A stretch of 64,000 bases of DNA from Rufibacter radiotolerans (GTDB lineage: Bacteria > Bacteroidota > Bacteroidia > Cytophagales > Hymenobacteraceae). Positions 15,803 through 24,543 of the stretch are shown in pieces; position 1 is the first letter of the stretch; each line of letters starts with the position of its first letter. The translations under genes and the position numbers were made by a program. A model generated the notes under the pieces. The model was not told the origin of the DNA, did not search any database, and saw nothing but the letters and a program-made list of their open reading frames with translations. The DNA lies in the NCBI RefSeq assembly GCF_001078055.1, contig NZ_CP010777.1, positions 3,501,001 to 3,565,000 of the forward strand, read 5' to 3'.

Positions 15803-18217
15803 ATGCGCATATCCCTTGATTGGCTTAAAACCTTAATTGCTATAGATAAACCCGCCCTAGAAGTGGGCAAACTCCTCACAGATGCCGGCCTGGAAGTAGA
15901 AGGCATTGACATTGTGGAGGCGGTTCCCGGCGGCTTGCAGGGCATGGTTATTGGTGAAGTGCTTACCTGCGCCAAGCACCCCGATGCCGATAAACTGAGC
16001 GTAACTACCGTAGACACCGGCGACGGTGAACCCAAACACATTGTCTGCGGCGCGGCCAACGTGGCAGCGGGTCAGAAAGTGGTGATTGCTACCGTGGGCG
16101 CTACCCTGTACCCGGCGGGCGGCGAGCCGTTCCAGATCAAGAAATCAAAGATAAGAGGCGCCGTGTCTGAAGGCATGATCTGCGCCGAGGACGAGATTGG
16201 CCTGGGCCATGACCACTCGGGCATCATGGTACTGGATACCGATCTGCCCAACGGTACCCCGGCAGCCCAGTTCTTCGGACTGGCCTCTGACGAGGTGTTT
16301 GAGATCGGCCTCACGCCTAACCGCGCCGATGCCGCCTCGCACCTGGGTGTTGCCCGCGACCTGCAGGCCTTGCTCAAGACGCCGTATCAGTTACCAGACC
16401 TAAGTAGCTTCCAGGTTGCTAACACCAGCCTGCCTATCTCCGTGGAGATTGAGAACCCCGAGGCTTGTCCGCGCTACGCCGGGGTGAGCATCTCGGGTGT
16501 GACCGTGCAGGAGTCGCCGAAGTGGTTGCAGCAGCGGCTGCGGGCTATTGGCCTGTCGCCGATCAACAACGTGGTAGATGTGACCAATTACGTGCTGCAC
16601 GAGTTGGGCCAGCCTATGCACGCCTTTGACGCCGCCAAAATCAAGGGTGGTAAAATCATTGTAAAGAATGCTAACGAGGGCGCCAAGTTCACCACCCTGG
16701 ACAGCATGGAGCGCACCCTGCGCGCCGAGGACCTGACCATCAGCAACGCCGAGGAACCGATGGTGCTGGCGGGCGTGTTCGGCGGTTTGCAGGCAGGCGT
16801 AACTGAGGCGACCCAGAGCATTTTCCTGGAAAGCGCTTACTTCTCCCCGGCCGGCATTAGAAAAACCTCGCAGACCCACGGCCTGAAGACCGATTCTTCG
16901 TTCCGTTACGAACGCGGCACCGATCCTGAGATGGTGATTACCGCCTTGAAACGCGCCGCCCTGTTGATTCAGGAAGTGGCCGGCGGTGAAATTTCCTCTG
17001 AGATTGTAGACGTCTACCCTACTCCTATTGAACCAAGGCAGATACAAATCAGCTACGCGCGGGTGCACCAACTTATTGGTCAGCACATCGGCGAAGCCAG
17101 AATCAAAGAGATCTTAACGGACCTGGGCATGGGCTTGGCCGAAGAAACTGCGGAGGACCTGCTATTGAATATTCCGGCTTATAAAGTAGACGTGACCCGC
17201 GAAGCCGATGTGGTGGAAGAGGTGCTGCGCATTTACGGCTACAACAATATTACCCTGAGCGAGAACCTGGCGGCCAGCTATCTGGCCAAGTTCCCCAACC
17301 CGGATCCAGAGGTAACTACAGCCCGTATTGGTGATGCCCTGGCGGCCAACGGCTTTCTGGAGACCATCACCAACTCGCTCACCAACTCCAACTATTACAA
17401 AGACGCTGAGGGCAACACTCCGGCCGAACTGGTGCCTATCCTGAACTACAACTCTGAGGACCTGGATGCCATGCGCCTGACATTGGTGTACTCGGGTTTG
17501 GAGGTGCTGCGCCACAACATTAACCGCCGCCAGCGCGACCTCAAGATCTTTGAGATTGGCAAGACCTACCGCAAAGACGGCGAGAAATACAAAGAGAACA
17601 ATTACCTGGCGCTGTTCATGACCGGTAACCGAGCCGCCGAAAGCTGGCAGCAGGCTTCGGCCAAGGCCTCTTTCCATGACCTGGCGGGCCAGGTGCAGCA
17701 GGTGCTCACGCTTTGCCGTCAGCCTCACTTCACCACCAAGCCCACAGAACACCCTTATTTAGCGGGTGGCGTGACCTACCAGAAAGGCGACGTGACATTG
17801 GGCCACATTGGCTTGCTCAAGGAAAGCGTGTGCAAACAGGTAGACGTGAAGGAGCAGGTGTGGTACGCCGAACTGAACTGGGACTACCTGCTGCGCAACT
17901 ACAAAGACAAGCTGGTGTTTGCCGAGCTGTCTAAATTCCCGGAGGTGCGCCGCGACTTGTCATTGGTGGTGGAAAAAAGTGTATCTTTTGACCAGATTAA
18001 GCAGGTGGCCCAGCGCGTGGAGCGCAAGCTGCTGCAAGATGTGAACGTGTTTGACGTCTATGAGGGAGACAAGATTGAGGCCGGCAAGAAAGCCATCGCC
18101 ATCAGCGTAACCCTGCAGGACCAGAACCAGACCTTAACTGACAAAGTGATAGATTCTACCATGAGCCGTTTGATGCAACAGTTTGAGCACCAGCTAGGAG
18201 CCGTAATCAGGAAGTAA
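15803..18217 (+). CDS. pheT: phenylalanine--tRNA ligase beta subunit
   Basis: 804 residues from ATG at 15803 (MRISLDWLKTLI); an in-frame extension of 27 codons upstream does not look like the family. Domains in order are: N-terminal tRNA-binding OB fold (about 40-150, LTCAKHPDADKLSVTTVD), the B3/B4 editing domain (about 215-400), B5 (about 410-475), the catalytic-like core, and a C-terminal ferredoxin-fold anticodon-binding domain (about 710-804, KFPEVRRDLSLVVEK). It pairs with PheS, which is not in this window. The next gene starts one base after its stop. Confidence 0.96.
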   Translation: MRISLDWLKTLIAIDKPALEVGKLLTDAGLEVEGIDIVEAVPGGLQGMVIGEVLTCAKHPDADKLSVTTVDTGDGEPKHIVCGAANVAAGQKVVIATVGATLYPAGGEPFQIKKSKIRGAVSEGMICAEDEIGLGHDHSGIMVLDTDLPNGTPAAQFFGLASDEVFEIGLTPNRADAASHLGVARDLQALLKTPYQLPDLSSFQVANTSLPISVEIENPEACPRYAGVSISGVTVQESPKWLQQRLRAIGLSPINNVVDVTNYVLHELGQPMHAFDAAKIKGGKIIVKNANEGAKFTTLDSMERTLRAEDLTISNAEEPMVLAGVFGGLQAGVTEATQSIFLESAYFSPAGIRKTSQTHGLKTDSSFRYERGTDPEMVITALKRAALLIQEVAGGEISSEIVDVYPTPIEPRQIQISYARVHQLIGQHIGEARIKEILTDLGMGLAEETAEDLLLNIPAYKVDVTREADVVEEVLRIYGYNNITLSENLAASYLAKFPNPDPEVTTARIGDALAANGFLETITNSLTNSNYYKDAEGNTPAELVPILNYNSEDLDAMRLTLVYSGLEVLRHNINRRQRDLKIFEIGKTYRKDGEKYKENNYLALFMTGNRAAESWQQASAKASFHDLAGQVQQVLTLCRQPHFTTKPTEHPYLAGGVTYQKGDVTLGHIGLLKESVCKQVDVKEQVWYAELNWDYLLRNYKDKLVFAELSKFPEVRRDLSLVVEKSVSFDQIKQVAQRVERKLLQDVNVFDVYEGDKIEAGKKAIAISVTLQDQNQTLTDKVIDSTMSRLMQQFEHQLGAVIRK

Positions 18218-18218
18218 G

Positions 18219-18515
18219 ATGGCAGCCAAATCCTACCTTACCCAGATACAGGCCATTGAGGACAAAGTGCACCAACTGGTACAGCAATACCACGCGGGCC
18301 AGGAGCGGCTGCAGGCCGCCCACCAGGAAATTGCGCGCCTACAGCAAGTGATTCAGGAGAAAGACGCTGAGATAAAAAATTTTCAGAATCAAGATAATAT
18401 TAGTAAAATTGTACAAACCATAGCAGTAGACACTACCAATTCAACGGAGTTGAAGCTAAAAATAAATGAGTACCTGCGCGAAATAGACAAGTGCATTGCT
18501 TATTTAAGGGAATAG
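18219..18515 (+). CDS. small coiled-coil protein, possible ZapB-like partner of ZapA
   Basis: 98 residues, almost all helical heptads: a coiled coil from about 5 to 60 (VHQLVQQYHAGQERLQAAHQ), a short polar break, then a second helix (ELKLKINEYLREIDKCIAYL). It begins one base after pheT stops and precedes zapA by 180 bp. ZapB of gammaproteobacteria is a short coiled coil that binds ZapA at the Z ring. The position and shape suggest a similar role, but there is no sequence proof. Confidence 0.7.
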   Translation: MAAKSYLTQIQAIEDKVHQLVQQYHAGQERLQAAHQEIARLQQVIQEKDAEIKNFQNQDNISKIVQTIAVDTTNSTELKLKINEYLREIDKCIAYLRE

Positions 18516-18533
18516 TAGAACGGAAGTTGTCTG

Positions 18534-18690
18534 GATGCGATTGTTGTTTGTTCTCTCTTTTGCGTGCCTTTGCACGCTGACATACCAATTTAGAACCTAA
18601 GGCTTGACATGCGGCATTTTTACTTTTTAAACACCACGCAGGGCAACCTTCTAACAAACAAACGCGCCACGGCAGCATTTAACAGCATCT
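18534..18690 (+). ncRNA. ssrS: possible 6S RNA (6S-Flavo type)
   Basis: A 180-bp non-coding gap directly upstream of zapA. TTGTTTGTT (near 18545) and AACAAACAA (near 18654) can close a long stem. Inside are an unpaired bubble, a GCGTG-CCTTTG-CACGC hairpin and a small TTAG-AAC-CTAA hairpin. 6S RNA is commonly linked to zapA in other phyla, and a Bacteroidota form (Rfam 6S-Flavo) is known. The call rests on synteny and a hand-drawn fold. A covariance-model search would settle it. Confidence 0.45.
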
Positions 18691-18694
18691 GGAG

Positions 18695-18985
18695 ATGAGT
18701 GAGTTATCTATACGAATCAAGATAGCCGACCGCGAGTATCCGATGCGGGTAAACGAGGACGAGGAAGAAAGGCTGCGGCAGGCCGGAAAGTTTCTGAACG
18801 AGCGCCTGAGAATGTTCAGGGAGGAGTTCGGGATTCATGACAAGCAGGATCTGCTGGCCATGATTGCACTGGAAACCGCCGCCGACAAGATAAAGACGGA
18901 AGACGCCGCCGTTGAAACCCAACTTACGTTGGAGCAGAAACTCTCTTCTTTGAACCAACTGCTCTCTTCCCTGCAGCTCGGATAA
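18695..18985 (+). CDS. zapA: cell division protein ZapA
   Basis: 96 residues. The N-terminal beta-rich domain ([21 protein letters not shown]) is followed by a long helix that makes the ZapA tetramer ([13 protein letters not shown]). ZapA binds and bundles FtsZ at the division ring. Same strand and region as pheT, the coiled-coil gene and rny. Confidence 0.88.
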   Translation: MSELSIRIKIADREYPMRVNEDEEERLRQAGKFLNERLRMFREEFGIHDKQDLLAMIALETAADKIKTEDAAVETQLTLEQKLSSLNQLLSSLQLG

Positions 18986-19052
18986 ACACATCCACTCCGC
19001 CACCCTTGGCGACGTGTCATTGCTATACTTAACCTTTTTTAAAGTTATAGCC

Positions 19053-20645
19053 ATGACTATTTATATCATTTTAGCAGCGCTGGTGGGCGCGGGCATCGGC
19101 TTTTATGCCGGCCGCGTCATGCTTCTGAAGCTCTTCAAGGAGCAGGAGCACCAAGCCACCGAACGCGCCAAACTCATCATCCGCGAAGCGGAAGCCAAAG
19201 CCGAAAGCCAGAAGAAAGACAAGATGCTGGAAGCCAAGGAGCATTTCCTGAAGCTCAAAGCCGAGTACGAGGAAGAGGCCAACCGCAAGAAAAACATCAT
19301 CATCCAGAATGAGAACAAGGTAAAGCAGCGCGAGCAGTTCATTACCAAGCAGCAGGAAGACCTCAAGAAAAAAGAGCAGGAAACCGACGTTCTCAAAGAC
19401 AAACTCAACCAGCAGCTGGAAGGCTTCAATAAACGCAAAGAAGACCTGGAAGCCCAGTTCCGCGACAAGCAAGCCAAGGTTGAGAAAGACCACCACGAGA
19501 TTCTGAGCCGCCTGGAGCGCATTGCCAACCTGTCTGCCGACGAAGCCCGCGAGCAATTGGTAGAAAACCTGAAGTCTGAAGCCTCTACCCGCGCCTCTTC
19601 TTACATCAAAGACATTGTGGCCGAGGCCAAGCTCACCGCTACCAAAGAAGCCAAAAAGGTAGTGATTGAGACCATTCAGCGCACCGCCGCCGAGCACGCC
19701 ATTGAGAACTGCGTGTCTATCTTCAACATTGAGTCTGATGACATTAAGGGCAAGATCATTGGTCGTGAGGGCCGGAACATCCGGGCACTGGAAGCTGCTA
19801 CCGGTGTAGAGATCATTGTAGACGACACGCCTGAGGCGATTATCATCTCTGGCTTTGACCCGGTACGCCGCGAGATTGCCCGCCTTTCGCTGCACCGCCT
19901 GGTAGCCGACGGACGCATTCACCCGGCTCGTATTGAGGAAGTGGTGGCCAAGACCAAGAAAAGCATTGACGACGAGATTGTGGAGATTGGCGAACGTACC
20001 GCCATTGACCTGGGCATACATGGCCTGCACCCCGAACTGATCAGAATGGTGGGCCGCATGCGCTTTAGATCATCCTACGGCCAGAACCTGCTGCAGCACT
20101 CCAGAGAAGTAGCGAACCTTTGCGCCACCATGGCCGCTGAATTAGGCCTAAACGTGAAACACGCCAAACGCGCCGGTCTGTTACACGATATTGGAAAAGT
20201 AACCACTGAGGAGCCGGAATTACCGCACGCTATTATTGGTATGCAGCTGGCCCAGCAGTACAAAGAGCACCCAGATGTGTGTAACGCCATTGGCGCTCAC
20301 CATGATGAGATTGAGATGACGGCCATGATTTCGCCTATCATCCAGTCCTGTGATGCTATTTCCGGCTCGCGCCCTGGTGCCCGCCGCGAGATCATGGAGT
20401 CGTACATCAAGCGTCTGAAAGAACTGGAAGAAACCGCCCACTCCTTTGAAGGCGTGAACCAGTGCTACGCCATCCAGGCCGGCCGCGAGCTGCGCGTGAT
20501 GGTAGACGCCGATAACGTGACCGACGAACGCGCCTCCCAGCTGTCTTTTGATATCTCGCAGAAGATTGAGAAAGAGATGCAGTACCCAGGCCAGATCAAG
20601 ATCACGGTCATCCGGGAAATGCGCTCCGTTTCTTACGCCAAATAG
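19053..20645 (+). CDS. rny: ribonuclease Y
   Basis: 530 residues from ATG at 19053 ([16 protein letters not shown]). A GTG 13 codons upstream is in frame but adds a non-family leader. It has an N-terminal membrane anchor, a long coiled coil (about 25-190), a KH domain with [16 protein letters not shown], and an HD domain with LLHDIGK and HHDE. It initiates mRNA decay at the membrane. It lies 67 bp after zapA and ends with a strong terminator. Confidence 0.96.
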   Translation: MTIYIILAALVGAGIGFYAGRVMLLKLFKEQEHQATERAKLIIREAEAKAESQKKDKMLEAKEHFLKLKAEYEEEANRKKNIIIQNENKVKQREQFITKQQEDLKKKEQETDVLKDKLNQQLEGFNKRKEDLEAQFRDKQAKVEKDHHEILSRLERIANLSADEAREQLVENLKSEASTRASSYIKDIVAEAKLTATKEAKKVVIETIQRTAAEHAIENCVSIFNIESDDIKGKIIGREGRNIRALEAATGVEIIVDDTPEAIIISGFDPVRREIARLSLHRLVADGRIHPARIEEVVAKTKKSIDDEIVEIGERTAIDLGIHGLHPELIRMVGRMRFRSSYGQNLLQHSREVANLCATMAAELGLNVKHAKRAGLLHDIGKVTTEEPELPHAIIGMQLAQQYKEHPDVCNAIGAHHDEIEMTAMISPIIQSCDAISGSRPGARREIMESYIKRLKELEETAHSFEGVNQCYAIQAGRELRVMVDADNVTDERASQLSFDISQKIEKEMQYPGQIKITVIREMRSVSYAK

Positions 20646-20662
20646 TTATGAGTGATTAGCCT

Positions 20663-20702
20663 TCTGTTTTGAGGCTGATTTCCGAAAAACACCTTTAAAA
20701 CG
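20663..20702. repeat. degenerate copy of the intergenic palindrome family
   Basis: TCTGTTTTGAGGCTGATTTC, then CGAAAAACACCTTTAAAACG; only the outer and inner parts still pair. It lies between the rny stop and its terminator. Confidence 0.5.
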
Positions 20703-20731
20703 CCCGTTGCCGAAAAGCGACGGGCGTTTTT
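20697..20731 (+). terminator. Rho-independent terminator of rny
   Basis: AAAACGCCCGT-12 nt-ACGGGCGTTTTTG: an 11-bp perfect stem with a T tract. Confidence 0.85.
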
Positions 20732-20797
20732 GTTTGTAGGGGCAATCCCTGCTCCTGTGGTGCACTGGTTATGTACCTAAAAGCGTTCCCAAGTGAT

Positions 20798-21178
20798 TCC
20801 CCCTTTGAGGGGCGCAGGGGGGTGTTTACACCTGCAGATTTGGCGTTCCTTACTTTTGCTTGTAGGGACAGGGCTTGACCTGTCCGAAACGGCTCCAGCT
20901 GTAACCCAGCATTTGCCCTGGAACTGCCGCTTCTCCCTCACCCCACCCCTTTCCATTCATGGAAGGCAATTCTGAAGTCTGTGTTTTGGGTCTGCTTTGT
21001 GAAAAACAAGCTTAAAACAGATTTATCAGCGTAAGTTGTCATCCCCCTACCCCCTTCAAAGGGGGACGCAGAAGAAGGCAATGCGTGCGGACAGGTCAAG
21101 CCCTGCCCCTACAGCAAAAGTAAGGAACGCCATCATCCTCAGGTGTAAACACCCCTCTGCGCTCCCCTCAAGGGGAGA
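20798..21178. repeat. long inverted repeat with arms of about 90 bp
   Basis: 20798-20886 and 21088-21178 are inverted copies with most positions identical. Both hold CCCCTCAAGGGG-type palindromes, GGTGTTTACACCTG, GGCGTTCCTTACTTTTGC and GGGCTTGACCTGTCC. The 200-bp centre includes a palindrome-family copy (20978-21021). The right arm belongs to a longer unit, 21035-21184, whose ends recur at 50879-50970. No protein is coded. With the palindrome and terminators it accounts for the 700-bp gap 20646-21346. Confidence 0.7.
20978..21021. repeat. copy of the intergenic palindrome family
   Basis: TCTGTGTTTTGGGTCTGCTT, loop, then AAAAACAAGCTTAAAACAGA; imperfect arms. It sits inside the long inverted repeat. 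A further eroded copy is at about 21199-21235. Confidence 0.5.
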
Positions 21179-21251
21179 GTCTGCGCTTAGTTGAGGGCAT
21201 TGCGTTTTGAGGCCATTTTCCCACAACCACACTCAAACCACCTTTCACAAA

Positions 21252-21290
21252 AAGAAAACCGCGATAGACGAATGCCTACCGCGGTTTCTT
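21252..21290 (-). terminator. Rho-independent terminator of ahpD
   Basis: Minus strand AAGAAACCGCG, then a loop of about 16 nt, then CGCGGTTTTCTTTTT. It lies 57 bp after the ahpD stop. Confidence 0.8.
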
Positions 21291-21346
21291 GGCCCACTGC
21301 TAGTTTCCTGGTAATGGGGTATATTATATATCAGTTGAGAGGATAC

Positions 21347-21931
21347 TTATCTAATCACCTTGCTCACGCCCACCACTACGGCGGCAATACGCACGGCATC
21401 AAAGATTCGTTGCTCAGAGGCGCCTAATTTGCGCACAGATTCTTCATGGGAGGTCACGCAGCGCTCACAGCCGTTGATAGCCGAGATAGCCAGACTCACC
21501 AGTTCAAAGAATTCTTTGCCGGTTACCGGGTTCATCATGATGTTCATTTTCACTTTTGGCGCGGCAGATTCATAAAAATCTGTGTGCATGAAGTGTTTGA
21601 AGCGGTAGAGGATGTTGTTGGTGCTCAGCAGAGACGTTACGGCAACAGCCTCAGCTAGCTCGGCGTCAGTGGCGCCGTGGGCAGCAGCCAGCGTCCGGAA
21701 TGACTCAGACAGCGTGTTATTTTCCTCGTTCACCGCCGCCGACAGGGCAATGAGGTAGGCTTCTTTGGAGGTCACGTTCTCAGACTGCAGCGCGGTTTTA
21801 AGGTTGATGCGCAGGTCTTTCAGATATTTGGAGTCGCCGGTAACCAATTGGTCCAGGCGCGCGAAGGATTGGTCAGAAAGACCTAGGTCTTTCAGGAAAT
21901 CTTGTTGGGTTTCTTGTATGACAGAAAGCAT
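21347..21931 (-). CDS. ahpD: AhpD-like alkylhydroperoxidase
   Basis: 194 residues, an all-helical carboxymuconolactone decarboxylase fold. The active site CxxCxxxH is Cys155-ERC158-VTS-His162 (INGCERCVTSHEE), as in mycobacterial AhpD. AhpD reduces its partner AhpC through a relay of these cysteines. It is the last gene of a dps-ahpC-ahpD array. A hairpin between ahpC and ahpD may make it less expressed than the first two. Confidence 0.9.
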   Translation of the reverse strand: MLSVIQETQQDFLKDLGLSDQSFARLDQLVTGDSKYLKDLRINLKTALQSENVTSKEAYLIALSAAVNEENNTLSESFRTLAAAHGATDAELAEAVAVTSLLSTNNILYRFKHFMHTDFYESAAPKVKMNIMMNPVTGKEFFELVSLAISAINGCERCVTSHEESVRKLGASEQRIFDAVRIAAVVVGVSKVIR

Positions 21932-22018
21932 GGCTTTATAGTTGGTAGTGATTCGTTATTAGTGATTAGGAGTACCGCTTGGATCATGGGTAGACAAACA
22001 CGCCCGTAACCTAAGTAG

Positions 22019-22076
22019 AAAAAAGCCTGCGGGGCCGGAAAGTGACAGACACTAAAATCCGACCTTCCGCAGACTT
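22019..22076 (-). terminator. hairpin between ahpC and ahpD
   Basis: Minus strand AAGTCTGCGG ... CCGCAGGCTTTTTT, with a second inner GG/CC-rich pairing. It is followed by a T tract, as in a terminator or attenuator. ahpD begins about 90 bp further on. Confidence 0.65.
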
Positions 22077-22089
22077 CCTTTAAAAGAAA

Positions 22090-22647
22090 TTAAACAGCTA
22101 AAGTGGCTTCGCCTTTTTTCCAGTTGCAAGGGCAAAGCTCATCGGTTTGGAGGGCGTCCAGCACGCGCAGCACTTCGGCTACGTTGCGGCCCACGCTCAG
22201 TCCATTCACGCTCACCCACTGGATGATGCCTTGTGGATCAACAATATAGGTCACGCGGTAGGCAACTTTTTCTTCGGCGTCTAAGATACCCAGCTCTTCG
22301 GCCAGGGATTTAGAGGTGTCGGCTAACATAGGGAAACGAAGGCCACGCAGGTCGTCGTGGTCGCGGCGCCAGGCGGCGTGCACAAACTCAGAGTCTGTAG
22401 AGGCGCCAATCAGTTGAGTGTCACGGTCCCGGAACTCGTCATAGTTCTTGTTGAACTCGGCAATCTCAGTAGGGCACACAAAGGTGAAATCCTTGGGCCA
22501 CCAGAACATTACCAGCCATTGGTCGTTTTCGCGGTGCTCTTGCTCAGTGATGGTTCTAAACTCTTGGTCTCTCTCTAAAGAAACAACAGCTTTTTTGGAA
22601 AAGGCAGGGAATTCCGCCCCAACAGATAAAACTCGGTTTTGGTACAT
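22090..22647 (-). CDS. ahpC: AhpC-type 2-Cys peroxiredoxin
   Basis: 185 residues. The peroxidatic Cys58 lies in FWWPKDFTFVCPTEI, and a C-terminal ELCPCNWKKGE carries the candidate resolving cysteines. It reduces hydrogen peroxide, alkyl hydroperoxides and peroxynitrite. The neighbours (AhpD as likely reductant, Dps, and OxyR facing them) make a peroxide-stress regulon. It is 47 bp after dps and probably on the same transcript. Confidence 0.93.
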   Translation of the reverse strand: MYQNRVLSVGAEFPAFSKKAVVSLERDQEFRTITEQEHRENDQWLVMFWWPKDFTFVCPTEIAEFNKNYDEFRDRDTQLIGASTDSEFVHAAWRRDHDDLRGLRFPMLADTSKSLAEELGILDAEEKVAYRVTYIVDPQGIIQWVSVNGLSVGRNVAEVLRVLDALQTDELCPCNWKKGEATLAV

Positions 22648-22694
22648 GGTATATAGATGGTTAAAAGAAAATAAAGGGTTTAGCGGAGCGGGGT

Positions 22695-23171
22695 TTAATC
22701 AGCCTGGAAAGCGTTCAGCATCCAGAGGTTTTTCTCCAGGGTGTTCAGGTCATCGCTGATGAGCCCCTGGGTTCCCTCGTCCTCCAATTCGCCGGCCAGG
22801 GCCAGCACCTCGCGCTCTAAATGGATGATTTGGCCAATGTTCTCCACGGTGGCTGCCACGGTCTCTTTGTCTGAGGTCAGGTTCTTTCTTTCCTGCACCG
22901 TTGAGGTGGCCAGGTAGTCTGAGAAGCTGTGCATGGGCGTGTGACGCAGGGTCAGGATACGCTCGGCCACCTCATCAATGGTCTCAAAAGCGGCCGTGTA
23001 CAGTTCCTCAAACTTGGCGTGCAGCGCAAAGAAGTTGCCGCCTTTAATGTTCCAATGGAAGGCCCGCAGGTTCTGGTAATAGACATGGTAATTGGCCAGC
23101 AGCTCATTGAGCTTAACGGCTAAATCTTTGGTGTCTCTGCGGGCTAGCCCTAATTCGTTATGCGATTCCAT
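22695..23171 (-). CDS. dps: Dps ferritin-like DNA-binding protein
   Basis: 158 residues from ATG at 23171; an 11-codon GTG extension is unlikely because the promoter fits the ATG. It has a four-helix Dps fold with ferroxidase ligands His39, His51, Asp66 and Glu70 at the family's 12-15-4 spacing (AFHWNIKGGNFFALHAKFEE). Dodecamers store iron, use up peroxide and coat DNA. First gene of the peroxide-defence array, directly under the operator/promoter at 23220-23274. Confidence 0.94.
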   Translation of the reverse strand: MESHNELGLARRDTKDLAVKLNELLANYHVYYQNLRAFHWNIKGGNFFALHAKFEELYTAAFETIDEVAERILTLRHTPMHSFSDYLATSTVQERKNLTSDKETVAATVENIGQIIHLEREVLALAGELEDEGTQGLISDDLNTLEKNLWMLNAFQAD

Positions 23172-23219
23172 AGTTGTGTAATTGGTTAGAAAATCATGAT
23201 TCACTGCCTAACCTTACGA

Positions 23220-23251
23220 CAAAGGTGACCCGAATGATTTTATCACTCAAA
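23220..23251 (-). promoter_or_regulatory. dps promoter
   Basis: Minus strand TTTG (23248-23251), 20 nt, then CACCTTTG (23220-23227), close to TTTG-N19/20-TANNTTTG. The leader to the dps ATG would be about 40 nt. Confidence 0.6.
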
Positions 23252-23253
23252 TC

Positions 23254-23274
23254 GATAATGCCTATACCATTATC
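23254..23274. promoter_or_regulatory. candidate OxyR operator
   Basis: Perfect 7-7-7 palindrome GATAATG-CCTATAC-CATTATC. It lies two bases upstream of the -33 box of the dps promoter and between dps and the OxyR gene. A 7-nt spacer between short inverted repeats is typical of LysR-type sites, and upstream contact with the -33 box suits an activator. Confidence 0.6.
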
Positions 23275-23488
23275 ACTAAAAACTATTATCTTTAGTCAAT
23301 CAGATAGGCGTCAAGGGATTAAGGCAAATCCAGTCCAGGTACAGGCACCAGATATAAATGCATAACCCCAGTTCTATAGGGGAAATATTAATTTGAAAGC
23401 TGAGGATTCCTTTGGAAAAGAGACCTTTCCCGAAGGAAACCCCGCGAGCAAAAGGCACCTGTCTGACTATCACGCTTCGCTAAAACCC

Positions 23489-23527
23489 CTGTTTAAAGTC
23501 GGTTTCCTAAAAACAGGCTCAAAACAG
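23489..23527. repeat. degenerate copy of the intergenic palindrome family
   Basis: CCTGTTTAAAGTCGGTTTCC followed by TAAAAACAGGCTCAAAACAG. Unusually it is in the 5' leader region of a gene, 27 bp before the OxyR start. Confidence 0.5.
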
Positions 23528-23554
23528 AAATCACACATCTTTACACCTTTACTC

Positions 23555-24490
23555 ATGACGCTTACCCAACTGGAATACCTGCTAGCCGTTGACACTTACC
23601 GCCACTTCGCCACGGCCGCCGAAAAGTGTTTTGTGACGCAGCCTACCCTGAGCATGCAGATCCAGAAACTGGAGGAAGAACTTGGCGTGCAGGTATTTGA
23701 CCGCAGCCGCGTGCCGGTGCGCCCCACTGAACTGGGCATTGAGATCATTCTGCAGGCGCGCGTGACGGTGGCTGAGTTCAAGAAGATTGAGGAACTGGTC
23801 AAGGTACAGCGCGACGGCATTGGCGGAGAACTCAGGATTGGCGTCATCCCTACCCTGGCCCCCTACCTAATCCCGCTGTTCATCACCGACTTTATTCAGA
23901 AATACCCGCAGGTGCACGTGGTCATTCAGGAACTGGTAACCAGCAGCATTGTAGAGAAACTAAGGCTGGAGCTATTGGATGTGGGCCTTTTGGTGACGCC
24001 ACTCAATGACAAAACCATGGTGGAGGTGCCGCTTTTCTATGAGGCCTTCGTGGGCTACCTTCACCCCTCACACGCGCTGGCCAAACAGAAAACCATCACC
24101 GCCGAGGAAATTGACCCCGCCGATTTATGGCTGCTCAATGAGGGCCACTGCTTCCGGAGCCAGGTACTGCAGCTCTGCAACCGCGCCAAAAGCACGCGCA
24201 ACGTGCACTTAGATTATGAAAGCGGCTCCCTGGAAACCCTTAAACGTATTGTAGAAACCCAGAGCGGTATGACTCTGCTACCCGAACTATCGGTGCAGGA
24301 ACTGTCTGAGGAGAAGAAAGCCATGGTACGGCCCTTCGCGGAGCCGCAGCCCTTGCGGGAAGTGAGCCTGGTAGTGCACCGCAGTTTTTTGAAGAAACGC
24401 ATGATTGAGGCGCTGCGCGATGAGATTGTGGGCCACCTGCCAGCCGGACTGCGTGAACGGAACCCTGTGCGGGTGGTAAAAATCAAGTAA
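23555..24490 (+). CDS. oxyR: LysR-family peroxide sensor OxyR
   Basis: 311 residues from ATG at 23555 (MTLTQLEYLLAV); the open frame extends 54 codons upstream through the palindrome but that part is not LysR-like. It has an N-terminal winged helix (HFATAAEKCFVTQPTLSMQIQ in overlapping halves) and a substrate-binding-type domain. The redox pair falls at Cys199 and Cys208 (NEGHCFRSQVLQLC), the same numbers as in E. coli OxyR. It is divergent from dps-ahpC-ahpD, which it very likely activates. Confidence 0.93.
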   Translation: MTLTQLEYLLAVDTYRHFATAAEKCFVTQPTLSMQIQKLEEELGVQVFDRSRVPVRPTELGIEIILQARVTVAEFKKIEELVKVQRDGIGGELRIGVIPTLAPYLIPLFITDFIQKYPQVHVVIQELVTSSIVEKLRLELLDVGLLVTPLNDKTMVEVPLFYEAFVGYLHPSHALAKQKTITAEEIDPADLWLLNEGHCFRSQVLQLCNRAKSTRNVHLDYESGSLETLKRIVETQSGMTLLPELSVQELSEEKKAMVRPFAEPQPLREVSLVVHRSFLKKRMIEALRDEIVGHLPAGLRERNPVRVVKIK

Positions 24491-24491
24491 C

Positions 24492-24531
24492 CTGTTTCAG
24501 GCCCGTTTTTGAGAAAAAAGCCCTGAAACAG
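24492..24531. terminator. bidirectional palindrome between oxyR and the DeoR-family gene
   Basis: CTGTTTCAGGCCCGTTTTT-GAG-AAAAAAGCCCTGAAACAG, immediately after the oxyR stop and before the convergent regulator's end. Palindrome-family member with nearly perfect arms. Confidence 0.7.
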
Positions 24532-24543
24532 CAAATAGAAAGG

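Noticed and set aside
23393-23554. N-terminal extension of OxyR by 54 codons
   Set aside because: It reads through a degenerate palindrome and lies before the standard LysR-family start; residue numbering from 23555 gives the classic Cys199/Cys208.
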